Assembly: GCF_000974445.1 (NCBI RefSeq)
Contig: NZ_BBOJ01000013.1
Location: 1 to 64,000 of the forward strand
Direction of reading: 5' to 3'
DNA from: Lentzea aerocolonigenes
GTDB taxonomy: Bacteria > Actinomycetota > Actinomycetes > Mycobacteriales > Pseudonocardiaceae
DNA length: 64,000 nt
The notes beneath the pieces were generated by a model that was not told the origin of the DNA, searched no databases, and saw nothing but the letters and a program-made list of their open reading frames with translations. Positions 43,045 to 51,436 of this stretch are shown here, piece after piece. The first letter of the stretch is position 1. Every line of letters starts with the position of its first letter. A program made the translations under genes and the position numbers.

Positions 43045-43996
43045 GGATCGCCTTCAGCCGTTCGACAGTGACGTGTGTGTAAAGCTGAGTCGTTGCGAGC
43101 GTAGCGTGACCAAGCAGTTCTTGGACGGTGCGCAGGTCCGCTCCTCCTTCCAGCAAATGGGTCGCAGCGGAGTGGCGCAACCCGTGCGGCCCGATGTCCG
43201 GCGCATCCGGTACCACGGCGACGACCTCGTGCACCAGAGTCCGAACGGCTCGCTGGTTCAGCCGGCCGCCGCGGGCGCCGAGGAACAAAGCCGGTGGCGA
43301 ATCCGGTGCTACCAGGGCATTTCGCCCCTCGTCGAGCCACCGGCGCAGCGCTCGCTCAGCCGGCACGCCGAACGGCGTGCTGCGCTCGCGTCCACCTTTG
43401 CCCAGAACCCGAATCACCCTTAGGGAGTAGTCCACGTCGTCGAGATCAAGACCACAGAGCTCGGCCACGCGGATACCTGTGGCGTACAGCAACTCCACCA
43501 CGGCCTGATCACGCAGCGCAACCGGGTCGCCCTCGGAAGCACCGGAGGATACGGCGGCCATCGCATCCTTCGCCTGGTCCGCGCGCAACACGGACGGCAA
43601 CGTCCGGTGCGGCCGCGGCGCAGCGAGCCGAGGACCCGGATCCGTAGCCAGGTGGCCACCACGATGTGCCCACGCGGTGAACGTCCGCGCAGCTGCGGCA
43701 CGCCGTGCGAGCGTCGTGCGGCTGGCACCCGCAGTGCGTTGTGCGGCAAGCCAGGACCGCAAGCTCGTCAGGTCGATGCGTCCGATGTCGGCTTCATCAG
43801 GGTTATTCCCGGCGACATGTCCCAGCAACGCCACAGCGTCACCGACGTAGGCACGCACGGTGTGCGGTGACAGGTCACGCTCCAACGTCAAGTGCCGTTC
43901 GTACTGCCGCAACACGTCTGCGACGGACGCCGGCAGTTTTTCGCGCAGGCGAACGAGATCGACACGACGTGTCCGACCATGCGGCGGCGGGGACAT
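43019..43996 (-). CDS. xerC: Tyrosine recombinase XerC
   Basis: Site-specific recombinase that resolves chromosome dimers at dif with XerD. The 325-residue protein has an N-terminal SAM-like domain (about 20-120) and the catalytic domain with Arg176, Lys200, His271, Arg274, His297 and nucleophile Tyr306. It precedes and overlaps whiG by 26 bp, so the two are probably co-translated; dimer resolution and sporulation septation are naturally linked. The extended N-terminus is Pro/Arg-rich. Confidence 0.94.
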   Translation of the reverse strand: MSPPPHGRTRRVDLVRLREKLPASVADVLRQYERHLTLERDLSPHTVRAYVGDAVALLGHVAGNNPDEADIGRIDLTSLRSWLAAQRTAGASRTTLARRAAAARTFTAWAHRGGHLATDPGPRLAAPRPHRTLPSVLRADQAKDAMAAVSSGASEGDPVALRDQAVVELLYATGIRVAELCGLDLDDVDYSLRVIRVLGKGGRERSTPFGVPAERALRRWLDEGRNALVAPDSPPALFLGARGGRLNQRAVRTLVHEVVAVVPDAPDIGPHGLRHSAATHLLEGGADLRTVQELLGHATLATTQLYTHVTVERLKAIHDRTHPRS

Positions 43997-44057
43997 AGGC
44001 CAAGACGCTGCGCCAGTCGGGGCGTTTGGTCAAGTATCGCCACACCCCCGCGCCATT

Positions 44058-44071
44058 TGAGAGCGCTCTCA
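44058..44071. promoter_or_regulatory. LacI-family type operator
   Basis: TGAGAGCGCTCTCA is a perfect 14-bp palindrome with the central CG typical of LacI-family sugar regulators, close to the CebR consensus TGGGAGCGCTCCCA. A second half-site TGAGAGCG follows at 44072-44079. No sugar gene or LacI regulator is in the window. Confidence 0.6.
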
Positions 44072-44153
44072 TGAGAGCGAACACGATAACGTTTCAACTC
44101 CCTGTGACGACCAGGGGTTTGGTGGCCCGCACAGATCACCTTTCGGAGTAGCG

Positions 44154-44684
44154 ATGGTAGCCAGCACCACCGTCCGAACAGCCGACGAGCTCGCCCGCCG
44201 AGTCGTGCGCAAGATCGCTCCAGAGGAGCTGCCTTCGTTCGACGTGGTCGCGGCCCCCTACTTGGAAAGCCCCAAGCAGGCGGAACGCAGGTTGCGCCGC
44301 GCCTACGACGACCCCCTGGGCTTCGGCTTGGGCGACATCGTCGCGATGGCGACCCCGGTGATCGCCCTCGTGTCCGGCAGCGTGATCACCGCGGTCTCGG
44401 ACAGCGTCGGCAAAGCCGTGCGAGACGGCACTGGCAGCGCCATGCGCAAGGCGTGGCGCAAGCTGCGCGGCAAGCAGCTCAAGCCTCTCGAGCTGCCGTC
44501 GACTCCGCTCACCACGAGCCAACTGGCCGAAGTGCGCCAGATCGCACTCGCACGCGCCCTCTCACTGGGCATGAAGCAGCAGAAGGCCGAAGCCCTCGCC
44601 GACGCCGTGATCGCCGCTCTCGTGCTGCGCGACAACGACCAGGACACCGACACCCGGAACGAGGCCGGCGACACCTCCCGATGA
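44154..44684 (+). CDS. Hypothetical protein, 176 residues
   Basis: A soluble-looking protein with one hydrophobic segment at about 60-85 (DIVAMATPVIALVSGSVITAVSDSV) and basic helices (RKAWRKLRGKQLKPLELPS). The C-terminal half is helical and ends in an acidic tail. No family is recognised. It is the first plus-strand gene after the xerC gap and has a LacI-type operator about 85 bp upstream. Codon use looks native. Confidence 0.6.
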   Translation: MVASTTVRTADELARRVVRKIAPEELPSFDVVAAPYLESPKQAERRLRRAYDDPLGFGLGDIVAMATPVIALVSGSVITAVSDSVGKAVRDGTGSAMRKAWRKLRGKQLKPLELPSTPLTTSQLAEVRQIALARALSLGMKQQKAEALADAVIAALVLRDNDQDTDTRNEAGDTSR

Positions 44685-44795
44685 AGAAAGCGAAGCCACA
44701 GGTCACGTCCTCCGCACCGCTCGACCGAACCTCGCACCCTTCAGTCCACAGTGGACAGGCTTGGTTCGGCGGACCTGGGAATCCACGTCAGCTGA

Positions 44796-45926
44796 TCACC
44801 GCACCTCCAGCTTCTGCCAGCCCTCGTCGGCCTGCAGCGCCAGTCCGGCGAGTTCCAGCTCGGGCAACAAAGCCCGAACCCGTTCCAACGGCACTCCGGA
44901 CTCGACCGACACGACCTCGTCACTGACCCCGCACCGCTTGCCCAGGGCCTCGTACACGCGCATGGCCTCCCCGTGCGGCGCCCCGAGCTCGCTCTCCTTC
45001 TCAGCGGGCTCGGTGGCGAGGTCGTCCCCGAACCGCCCCACCGACTCCACAATCTCGGCCACAGAGCTCACCGACACGGCCTGCCCGTCCCGCAACAACT
45101 CGTGACACCCGACCGAACTGGCGGACGTCACGGGCCCAGGCACCACCATCAACTGCCGCCCCAGCGCAAGCGTGATCGCAGCGGTGTTCTTGGCCCCACT
45201 GCGTCTCCCGGCCTCCACGACAACGGTGCCACCACCCAACGCGGCAATGAGTCGGTTGCGAGTGAGAAACCGATGCCGCGCAGGCATCACGCCCGGCGCG
45301 TACTCACTGACGATCAGCCCTTCTCGCGCGATCTTGCCGAGCAGTCCCTGATGCCCAGCGGGATAAGCGAAGTCGGCCCCGCACGCCAAAACCGCGACGG
45401 TCAACCCGCCGGCCCCGAGCGCACCGCGATGAGCAGCGCCATCAATCCCGTACGCCGCACCGGACACGACGGTCACACCAGCCTGCGCCAACCCGTACGC
45501 GAACTCGGCGGCAACGTGCTCGCCGTACCCGCTGGCAGCCCGCGACCCGACGATCGCCACGGCCTTGTCCGCAGCCGCAGCCAGGTCGTGCGGCCCCCGA
45601 ACCCACAACGCGAGCGGCTCACCACCAGCCCGCCGCGCATTGGCCAGCGCCACAAAGGGCCACCGCGGCCACTCGTCGTCTTCGGGGATGACCAGCCGCC
45701 CACCGATCTTGGCAATGCGCTCGACGTCCTCATGAGCGCGTTCCTCGGCCCGGCGAGCAGAAGTCTGACTCGCAACGGAGGGCGACACCTCACCCGCCCG
45801 CACGAGCTCCGCGGCCTCGACCGGCCCGACCTGAGCGACCAGAGCCGCAAGCGCCGCGGGGAAGGGCTCGGCCACGCGGGAGAGGTAGGCCCTGGCCAGG
45901 CGGACGGCATCAGTCGGAGGAGACAT
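44796..45926 (-). CDS. dprA: DNA-processing protein DprA
   Basis: Loads RecA on single-stranded DNA during natural transformation and recombination. The 376-residue protein has an N-terminal SAM-like part, the Rossmann fold domain (AVAIVGSRAASGYGEHVA, SGAAYGIDGAAHRGAL, RNRLIAAL, VVEAGRRSGA) and a C-terminal winged helix (about 320-376). ATG 45926 is favoured; GTG 45929 is also possible. In relatives dprA follows comM directly; here 1.48 kb of repetitive DNA lies between them. Confidence 0.92.
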   Translation of the reverse strand: MSPPTDAVRLARAYLSRVAEPFPAALAALVAQVGPVEAAELVRAGEVSPSVASQTSARRAEERAHEDVERIAKIGGRLVIPEDDEWPRWPFVALANARRAGGEPLALWVRGPHDLAAAADKAVAIVGSRAASGYGEHVAAEFAYGLAQAGVTVVSGAAYGIDGAAHRGALGAGGLTVAVLACGADFAYPAGHQGLLGKIAREGLIVSEYAPGVMPARHRFLTRNRLIAALGGGTVVVEAGRRSGAKNTAAITLALGRQLMVVPGPVTSASSVGCHELLRDGQAVSVSSVAEIVESVGRFGDDLATEPAEKESELGAPHGEAMRVYEALGKRCGVSDEVVSVESGVPLERVRALLPELELAGLALQADEGWQKLEVR

Positions 45927-46111
45927 CACCGAAACCACCACCAGGGCAACCACCGATGCCACGGATCTGGCCGCCACGGGTTCGGTGGGCTGGCGCCGGC
46001 GGAGCGCCTGCGAACGGTGCACGGCAGATGCAGCGGCGCAAGAAGGCCTGAGGCAACGGCTGGGACGAGAAGCGAGGTCATGGTCGGGTTCCTGTTCGGG
46101 ACGCGGAGGGT

Positions 46112-46151
46112 GAGCGGGCCGCCCGGTTTGGGAAGGGCGGACGGCCCGCTC
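46112..46151. repeat. Hairpin 1 of a near-identical pair
   Basis: GAGCGGGCCG at the left pairs with CGGCCCGCTC at the right, a 10-bp outer stem, with an imperfect inner part. It is repeated, with small changes, 91 bp further on. It lies about 190 bp from the dprA start. Confidence 0.55.
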
Positions 46152-46202
46152 GACACCGGACGCGGGGTGGGAGCCGGTCCGGTGGGCTGGAGGGCGCGGG
46201 GT

Positions 46203-46242
46203 GAGCGGGCCGCCCGCTGGGGAAGGGGCGAGCGGCCCGCTC
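46203..46242. repeat. Hairpin 2 of a near-identical pair
   Basis: GAGCGGGCCGC pairs perfectly with GCGGCCCGCTC (11 bp). It shares the outer stem sequence of the hairpin at 46112 and is followed by another small stem, CGAGCC/GGCTCG. One of the two could serve as the comM terminator, although that is more than 1 kb away. Confidence 0.55.
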
Positions 46243-47140
46243 GATGGCCGGGCGCGAGCCGAGGCTCGAGGCTCTTCGTCCGGCGACTTGGGTGTCGCAG
46301 TTGGGATGGGTGCCGGGCGCGGAGCGGGAGTGGGACTCCGCGCCCGGCAGCTTCGGGGGTCGGTTCTGGATGACTGGGGCAGGGCACGCGGGCCGCCGGT
46401 GGTGCATGGGTCGTGGCGGGCCGGCAGCGCCTCGGTGTCGGTCGGGCTGTGTGCTGGTGGGTGAGCAGGCGCTCGCGGGGGGTGGACGAGCGCCTGCTCG
46501 GCTGGAGCCGGGCGCGGGATCGGGGCCTTCAGGGCTTCGCGCCTGGCGGCTTGGGTCGGCTTCGAGGGAAGAGGTGGCTGGAGTCGGCGGGGGACGGTGA
46601 TGCGGGCACCTTCGGGTGTGGTGGAGCCGCAGGTGGAGCGTGGGCCGTTAAGTCGCAGGTGAGAGATGTGCCTGTGGGTGGGGCACGCACCTGCGGGATG
46701 CGACGTACACCTGTGGGGGCCAGCGTGGGGCCTGCGGGCGCGGTGTGGCGTTGTGGGGAGGCGCGCCTGCGGGTGAGGTATGCGTCTGTGGTGGGCACCT
46801 GTGGGTGGAGCGCGGGTCGGCGGGATGGGGCAAGGGCAGGCGGGGTCCGGCGTAGGTCGATGGGGCGGCGTAGGTCGATGGGGCGGCGTGGGTCGATGGG
46901 TCGGTGGGTCGGTGGCTGCGGTGTGGAGTTGTGGGGGCGGTGGAGGTCGGTGGGTCCGGTGTGGAGTTGTGGGGGCGGCGCGCCTGCGGGTGCGGTGTGA
47001 GCCGACGGGTGCGACGTGAGCCGATCGGGCGGCGTGGGTCTGTGGGTGCGGCGCAGGCTGGCGAGTGCGGCGCAGACCGACGGAGCGCGGGGTGGGGGCC
47101 GTGGGTTCGGCGTGAGTCGGCAGAGTGCCGCGCAGTCCGG

Positions 47141-47258
47141 CGGGTGCGGCGTGGGCCGACGAAGCACGGCGTGGGTCGGCAGGGGGTCGCGTGGGCCGGC
47201 GGGTGCGGCGTGGGCCGACGAAGCACGGCGTGGGTCGACAGGGGGTCGCGTGGGCCGA
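47141..47258. repeat. Two tandem 59-bp direct repeats
   Basis: 47141-47199 and 47200-47258 are identical apart from one or two bases. They are built from shorter words such as GGCGTGGGTCGGCAG, so the array probably grew by unequal pairing or slippage. No coding role is seen. Confidence 0.7.
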
Positions 47259-47404
47259 CGGAGCACGGCGTGAGTCGGCAGGATGCCGCGCAGGTCAGCG
47301 GGTGCCGCGCAGGCCGACGGGTGCCGCGCAGGCCGACGGGTGCGGCGTGAGTCGGCAGGGGGTCGCGTGGGTCGGCGGAGTGCGGGGTGGGCCGTGGGGT
47401 GCGG

Positions 47405-48928
47405 TTAGGTTGGGGTTCGGCGTTCTCGGAAGCTGAGGGCTGCGGCTACGTGGTCTGGGGTTGGGCGGTCGGCTTCGGCCAGGTCGGCGAGGGTCCAGGC
47501 GACGCGTAGGCAGCGGTCGGCGCCTCGGCCCGTCAGGGCGCCGGTCGCGAGGGCTCGGTCCAGGAGTGCTGTGGTGGGGCGTGGGAGGGCGAACTCTCGG
47601 CGTAGGGCCGGGCCTGGGACCACTGCGTTGGTCAGCCAGGTGTGGCCGTGAGCCGACCAGCGGGTGGCGGCGCGGGATCTGGCCTTGAGGACTCGTTCGC
47701 GGACCACCTCGGTGGGTTCTGGTGGGGTGGCGTCGGCGTTGGACATGGCTGTGGTGGCTCGCATTCGGACTCGGAGGTCCACGCGGTCCAGCAGCGGGCC
47801 GGACAGGCGGGCCTGGTAGCGGCGGCGGACTGTGGTGGTGCAGATGCAGTCGATCTCCTTCGGCGGCGCGCACGGGCACGGGTTCGTGGCCAGGATCAGC
47901 TGGAAGCGGGCCGGGTAGCGGGCTATGCCGTCGCGGCGCGGGATGCGGACCTCGCCGTCCTCCAGGGCCGTGCGGAGGGTGTCGATCGTCTTCTGGCCGA
48001 ACTCGCACGCTTCGTCGAGGAACAGCACGCCCTTGTGGGCTCGGGAGGCCGCGCCCGGCTTCGCCATTCCGCTGCCGCCGCCGATCAGGGCCGCAATCGA
48101 CGTCGTGTGGTGGACGTTCACGAACGGCGGGCTCGCGACCAGCGGGTAGTCGGGCGACAGGACGCCGGCCACCGAGTGGACCGCGGTCACCGCCAGGGCT
48201 TCTTGGCGGGTCAGCGGTGGGAGCAGGCCCGGCAGGCGTTCGGCGAGCATCGTCTTGCCGGTGCCGGGCGGGCCCGTCAGCAGCAGGTGGTGGGCGCCCG
48301 CCGCGGCCACCTCGAGCGCCCAGCGTGCCTCCGGCTGGCCGACCACGTCGGCCAGGTCAGGGACCTCCGGGAGCGGCGGTTCGGCCGACTCCGACGGGGA
48401 CAGCAACTCCACGTTCTCCGCCCTCAGCCAGGAGAGGGCTTCGGAGAGCGTGTGCGCGCCGTGGATCTCGAGGCCGTCCACGAGGGACGCCTCGGGTAGG
48501 GCGTCCACCGGCACGATCGCTGCGCGCAGGCCGGCGCGGCGGGCGGCGAGCAGCGACGGGAGGACACCTCGGACCTGGCGGATCCGGCCGTCGAGGGCGA
48601 GCTCGCCCAGCAGCACGGTGGTGGCCAGGCGCTCGCACGGGACCGAGCCGGCGGCGGCCAGGGTGGCGCAGGCGATGGCCAGGTCGTAGCTGCTGCCGCC
48701 CTTCGGCAGGTTCGCCGGCGACAGACCCAGCACGATGCGCTGCTTCGGCCACTCCTCCTCGCTGTTGCGGACAGCGGCCTTCACCCGCTCCTTCGACTCG
48801 TGCAAGGAAGCGTCGGGAAGCCCGAGGAGATGCGTGCGGGGCTGGCCAACGCCCACGTCGGCCTCGATCTCGACGGCCAGGCCGTCGACGCCGTAGAGAG
48901 CGACGGACCACGCCTGCGCCAGCGCCAC
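47405..48928 (-). CDS. comM: YifB/ComM family Mg-chelatase-like AAA+ ATPase
   Basis: A 507-residue hexameric AAA+ protein; homologue of ComM, a branch-migration helicase used in natural transformation. N-terminal Lon-like/ChlI-like domain (about 20-160), Walker A GPPGTGKTML and Walker B VLFLDEACEF in the ATPase domain, and a C-terminal lid (YQARLSGPLLDRVDLRV). It begins with GTG 48928, one base after the yraN stop. Normally it is followed immediately by dprA. Confidence 0.94.
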   Translation of the reverse strand: MALAQAWSVALYGVDGLAVEIEADVGVGQPRTHLLGLPDASLHESKERVKAAVRNSEEEWPKQRIVLGLSPANLPKGGSSYDLAIACATLAAAGSVPCERLATTVLLGELALDGRIRQVRGVLPSLLAARRAGLRAAIVPVDALPEASLVDGLEIHGAHTLSEALSWLRAENVELLSPSESAEPPLPEVPDLADVVGQPEARWALEVAAAGAHHLLLTGPPGTGKTMLAERLPGLLPPLTRQEALAVTAVHSVAGVLSPDYPLVASPPFVNVHHTTSIAALIGGGSGMAKPGAASRAHKGVLFLDEACEFGQKTIDTLRTALEDGEVRIPRRDGIARYPARFQLILATNPCPCAPPKEIDCICTTTVRRRYQARLSGPLLDRVDLRVRMRATTAMSNADATPPEPTEVVRERVLKARSRAATRWSAHGHTWLTNAVVPGPALRREFALPRPTTALLDRALATGALTGRGADRCLRVAWTLADLAEADRPTPDHVAAALSFRERRTPT

Positions 48929-48929
48929 C

Positions 48930-49307
48930 TCAGGCTCCCCGCAGGTGCTGCAGGCGCGCTTCGCCGTCAGGCGGCCAGGTGACCGAGATCAGATCGACGC
49001 GGACGTTGCACCAGCCGACGCCGTGAGCGCCCAGCCAGCGCAGGGCTGTTCGGCGCAGGCGGGAGAGCTTGCGTTCGTCCACGGCCTCGTCCGGCCGGCC
49101 CCACACAGGGCCGGACCGGGTCTTGACCTCGCAGACGACCAGACGGTCGCCTTCCACGGCCACGACGTCGAGCTCGCCGTCGCGGCACGTCCAGTTCCTC
49201 GACAGGACCACCAGGCCCTGCCCCTCCAGGTACCTGCACGCCAGGTCCTCCCCCTGACGGCCCAGCTCCTGCTGCCTGGTCTCGACCAGCGTCTGTGCCA
49301 CCACCAC
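48930..49307 (-). CDS. YraN/UPF0102-family nuclease-like protein
   Basis: A 125-residue protein with the endonuclease-like core GRQGEDLACRYLEGQGLVVLSRNWTCRDGELDVVAVEGDRLVVCEVKTRSG: the acidic residues and EVK pattern of the PD-(D/E)XK superfamily. Its biochemical function is not settled. It is conserved upstream of comM and dprA, so a role in DNA uptake or recombination is likely. The start is followed by a 150-bp gap with DnaA-box-like sites on the far side. Confidence 0.88.
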   Translation of the reverse strand: MVVAQTLVETRQQELGRQGEDLACRYLEGQGLVVLSRNWTCRDGELDVVAVEGDRLVVCEVKTRSGPVWGRPDEAVDERKLSRLRRTALRWLGAHGVGWCNVRVDLISVTWPPDGEARLQHLRGA

Positions 49308-49383
49308 TGCCCTCGCCTTCTGTGGGTCGTTGGGTACGACCTTGCAGGGTGGGGCGGGGTGGGTGGCCGGGCTGAGGGGAATC

Positions 49384-49410
49384 TGTGGACAACTCGGCGG
49401 CTGTGGACAA
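49384..49410. promoter_or_regulatory. Pair of DnaA-box-like sites
   Basis: TGTGGACAA occurs at 49384-49392 and again at 49402-49410, 18 bp apart, in the same orientation. Both are the reverse complement of TTGTCCACA, the actinomycete DnaA-box consensus. They lie in the 150-bp gap upstream of yraN and downstream of the DUF2469 gene. One mismatched copy may follow at about 49418. Confidence 0.55.
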
Positions 49411-49457
49411 GTCGGCCGTTGTCGATCTTGAAACGGCGGAACTGTCGGTGGGGTGTG

Positions 49458-49781
49458 CTATGTGGGGAACGGCCCGCTTTCCGGCAGGCGAAGGTCCGGC
49501 TTGTCCAGCTCCTCCACGTTCACGTCCTTGAACGTGATGACACGAACGTTCTTGACGAACCTCGCGGGGCGGTACATGTCCCACACCCACGCGTCCGACA
49601 TGCGCACCTCGAAGTACACCTCGCCATCGGCGTTGCGCACCTGCACGTCCACCGAGTTGGCCAGGTAGAAACGCCGTTCGGTCTCTACGACGAACGAGAA
49701 CTGGCTGACGATGTCGCGGTACTCCTTGTACAGCGACAGCTCCATCTCGGTCTCGTACTTCTCGAGATCCTCTGCACTCAT
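49458..49781 (-). CDS. DUF2469-family protein
   Basis: A 107-residue protein (MSAEDLEKYETEMELSLYKEYRD...) of the actinobacterial DUF2469 family, corresponding to Rv2901c. It is nearly always found between rnhB and yraN. The function is unknown. Its ATG overlaps the rnhB stop by one base (TAATG), so the two are translationally coupled. Confidence 0.9.
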   Translation of the reverse strand: MSAEDLEKYETEMELSLYKEYRDIVSQFSFVVETERRFYLANSVDVQVRNADGEVYFEVRMSDAWVWDMYRPARFVKNVRVITFKDVNVEELDKPDLRLPESGPFPT

Positions 49782-50572
49782 TACGCCTCCGCGCGGGTCA
49801 TCTGCTCCGCGCCCTCCCTCGTCGCGAGCTCCCCGGCGTCAGCCGGGGCTGCCTCATTCTGGACCACGGCGTTCGTGGTCGTGCCGCGCGCCACCCTGTG
49901 CGGCGCGGCGAGACCGTGCTTCGAAGCCGCTGCTGCCACATTTACATACGACCAGCGATGCTCCGCACACGGCCCGTGTTCCATCAACGCAGCTGTGTGC
50001 TCCGGCGTGCAGTAGCCCTTGTGCACGTTGAACCCGTACTGGGGATACCGCGAGTGCAGATCCTCCATGATCCGGTCCCGCGTGACCTTGGCCAGCACGG
50101 ATGCCGCCGCAACGCACGCCGCCGCCTGGTCGCCCTTGACCACCGCGACGCTCGGCGCGGGCATCCCCGGCACCTTGAACCCGTCCGTCAGCACGTACCC
50201 GGGATGCGTCGCCATCCGCGCCACCGCGCGCCGCATGCCCTCCAGGTTCATGACGTGGATGCCCAGCCAGTCGATCTCGGCGGGCGACACGACGACCACG
50301 GAGTGATCCACGGCACGCTTGAGCACCAGGTCGTACATCCGGTCCCGCGCCAGCGCCGTCATCAGCTTCGAGTCGTTCAGGCCCTCGAGCCGCGTCGCGT
50401 CACCCGGCCGCAGCACGCACGCCGCGATCACCAACGGCCCGGCGCACGGCCCGCGCCCGGCCTCGTCGACCCCGGCGACCGGCCCCAGTCCGCGGCGCTC
50501 CAGCGAGCCCTGCAACGCCCAGTTCCCCGACGAACCCCTCACCACGGCTCGGGGCGGCATCAGCATCGTCAT
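49781..50572 (-). CDS. rnhB: Ribonuclease HII
   Basis: Removes RNA primers and single ribonucleotides from DNA. The 263-residue protein has VAGVDEAGRGPCAGPLVIAA (Asp36, Glu37), LNDSKLMT, and the later acidic residues in YVLTDGFKVP. A C-terminal tail of about 40 residues (Ala/Thr-rich) extends beyond the family core. The ATG overlaps the lepB stop (ATGA). Confidence 0.95.
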   Translation of the reverse strand: MTMLMPPRAVVRGSSGNWALQGSLERRGLGPVAGVDEAGRGPCAGPLVIAACVLRPGDATRLEGLNDSKLMTALARDRMYDLVLKRAVDHSVVVVSPAEIDWLGIHVMNLEGMRRAVARMATHPGYVLTDGFKVPGMPAPSVAVVKGDQAAACVAAASVLAKVTRDRIMEDLHSRYPQYGFNVHKGYCTPEHTAALMEHGPCAEHRWSYVNVAAAASKHGLAAPHRVARGTTTNAVVQNEAAPADAGELATREGAEQMTRAEA

Positions 50573-51432
50573 CGGCGGAATCGGTCTCGCACTCGACGTC
50601 CCAGCAGCAGAAGCGGCCACGCAGCGACGATACCCAGGCCCATCGGAACGTTCTGCTGCCAGCCCGGCGCACCCATCGAAACGACCTGCGGGTTGTGGTC
50701 CGACACCCCGCCCCACCTCGACGGAGGCAGCACGATCACGCGCGCCTTGCCGATCACGTTGCCCACCGGCACCAGCCCGTTGAGCCCGCCCTGCCCCTGG
50801 CACCGCGAGTCGCACGAGTGGTTGCGGTTGTCCCCGAGCACGAACAGCATGCCGTCCGGGATCTTGAGCTCCTCGAACGACTCCTGCTCGGCCGGCGTGC
50901 CCTCGTCGAAGTGCTTGTACGGCTCGTCGAGCGGCTTGCCGTCCACCGTCACGCGGTTCTGCTCGTCGCAGCACTTCACGGTCTGCCCGCCGACGGCGAT
51001 CACGCGCTTGACGAAGTCCTCCTCGTTCGCCGACGGCAACCCGATCAGCGACCCCAGCCACGACAACCCCTCCGAGATCGGGTTGCCCGTCCCCTCCGAG
51101 ATGAAGTCGTTCTGCCACGACGGCGGACCGCGGAACACGATCACGTCGCCCGGCGCCGGCTCGGTGAAGCGGAAGGTGACCTTGTCCACGAGCACCCTGT
51201 CGCCGTAGCAGTCGGTGCACCCGTGCAGCGTCGTCTCCATCGACTCCGACGGGATCATGTAGACACGGCCGAGGAAGATCTGGATGCCGATCGCGAGGCC
51301 GAACGCGACCAGGATGAGGACCGGCAGTTCCTTCCAGAAGTTGCCCTTTTTCTTCTTCTTCGAAGGTTTATCCGAAGCGTCCGAACTGGGCTCGTCGCTG
51401 GACGGGGTCTGCTCTGGATCGACGTCAACCAC
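50569..51432 (-). CDS. lepB: Signal peptidase I, copy 1
   Basis: Type I signal peptidase anchored in the membrane, cleaving Sec and Tat signal peptides outside. The 287-residue protein has a charged N-terminus (KKKKKG), one membrane helix (about 34-54), catalytic Ser64 in MIPSESM, the lysine in VKRVIAVGGQTV (about residue 139), and the GDNRNHSCDSR box. It lies downstream of copy 2 with a 4-bp gap. A C-terminal second hydrophobic helix (LGIVAAWPLLLLGRRV) is present. Confidence 0.94.
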   Translation of the reverse strand: MVDVDPEQTPSSDEPSSDASDKPSKKKKKGNFWKELPVLILVAFGLAIGIQIFLGRVYMIPSESMETTLHGCTDCYGDRVLVDKVTFRFTEPAPGDVIVFRGPPSWQNDFISEGTGNPISEGLSWLGSLIGLPSANEEDFVKRVIAVGGQTVKCCDEQNRVTVDGKPLDEPYKHFDEGTPAEQESFEELKIPDGMLFVLGDNRNHSCDSRCQGQGGLNGLVPVGNVIGKARVIVLPPSRWGGVSDHNPQVVSMGAPGWQQNVPMGLGIVAAWPLLLLGRRVRDRFRR

Positions 51433-51436
51433 GAGA

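Larger units (their letters stand above)
45927..47404. repeat. 1.48-kb low-complexity repeat region between comM and dprA
   Basis: No gene on either strand is convincing; the many open frames all consist of Pro/Arg/His or Gly/Arg/Val-rich low-complexity peptides. The plus strand is very rich in G over C. Direct repeats include two 59-bp copies (47141-47199 and 47200-47258), two 19-bp copies at 47300-47337, a 22-bp copy pair at 46919 and 46957, and an 18-bp motif at 46849, 46867 and 46885. Two similar hairpins occur at 46112-46151 and 46203-46242. See the findings. Confidence 0.75.

Noticed and set aside
44681..44926. An 81-residue frame that overlaps the stop of the 176-residue gene by ATGA
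   Set aside because: Coupling looks attractive, but there is no ribosome-binding site and its second half is just the antisense of dprA, with Pro/Arg-rich translation.
46413..47350. Several open frames of 100-245 codons within the repeat region on both strands
   Set aside because: All are low-complexity (Gly/Arg/Val or Pro/Arg/His). They arise because stop codons are rare in GC-rich repeats; no ribosome-binding site or family match is seen.
45927..47404. CRISPR array
   Set aside because: The repeats are irregular in length, contiguous without unique spacers, and no cas gene is in the window.
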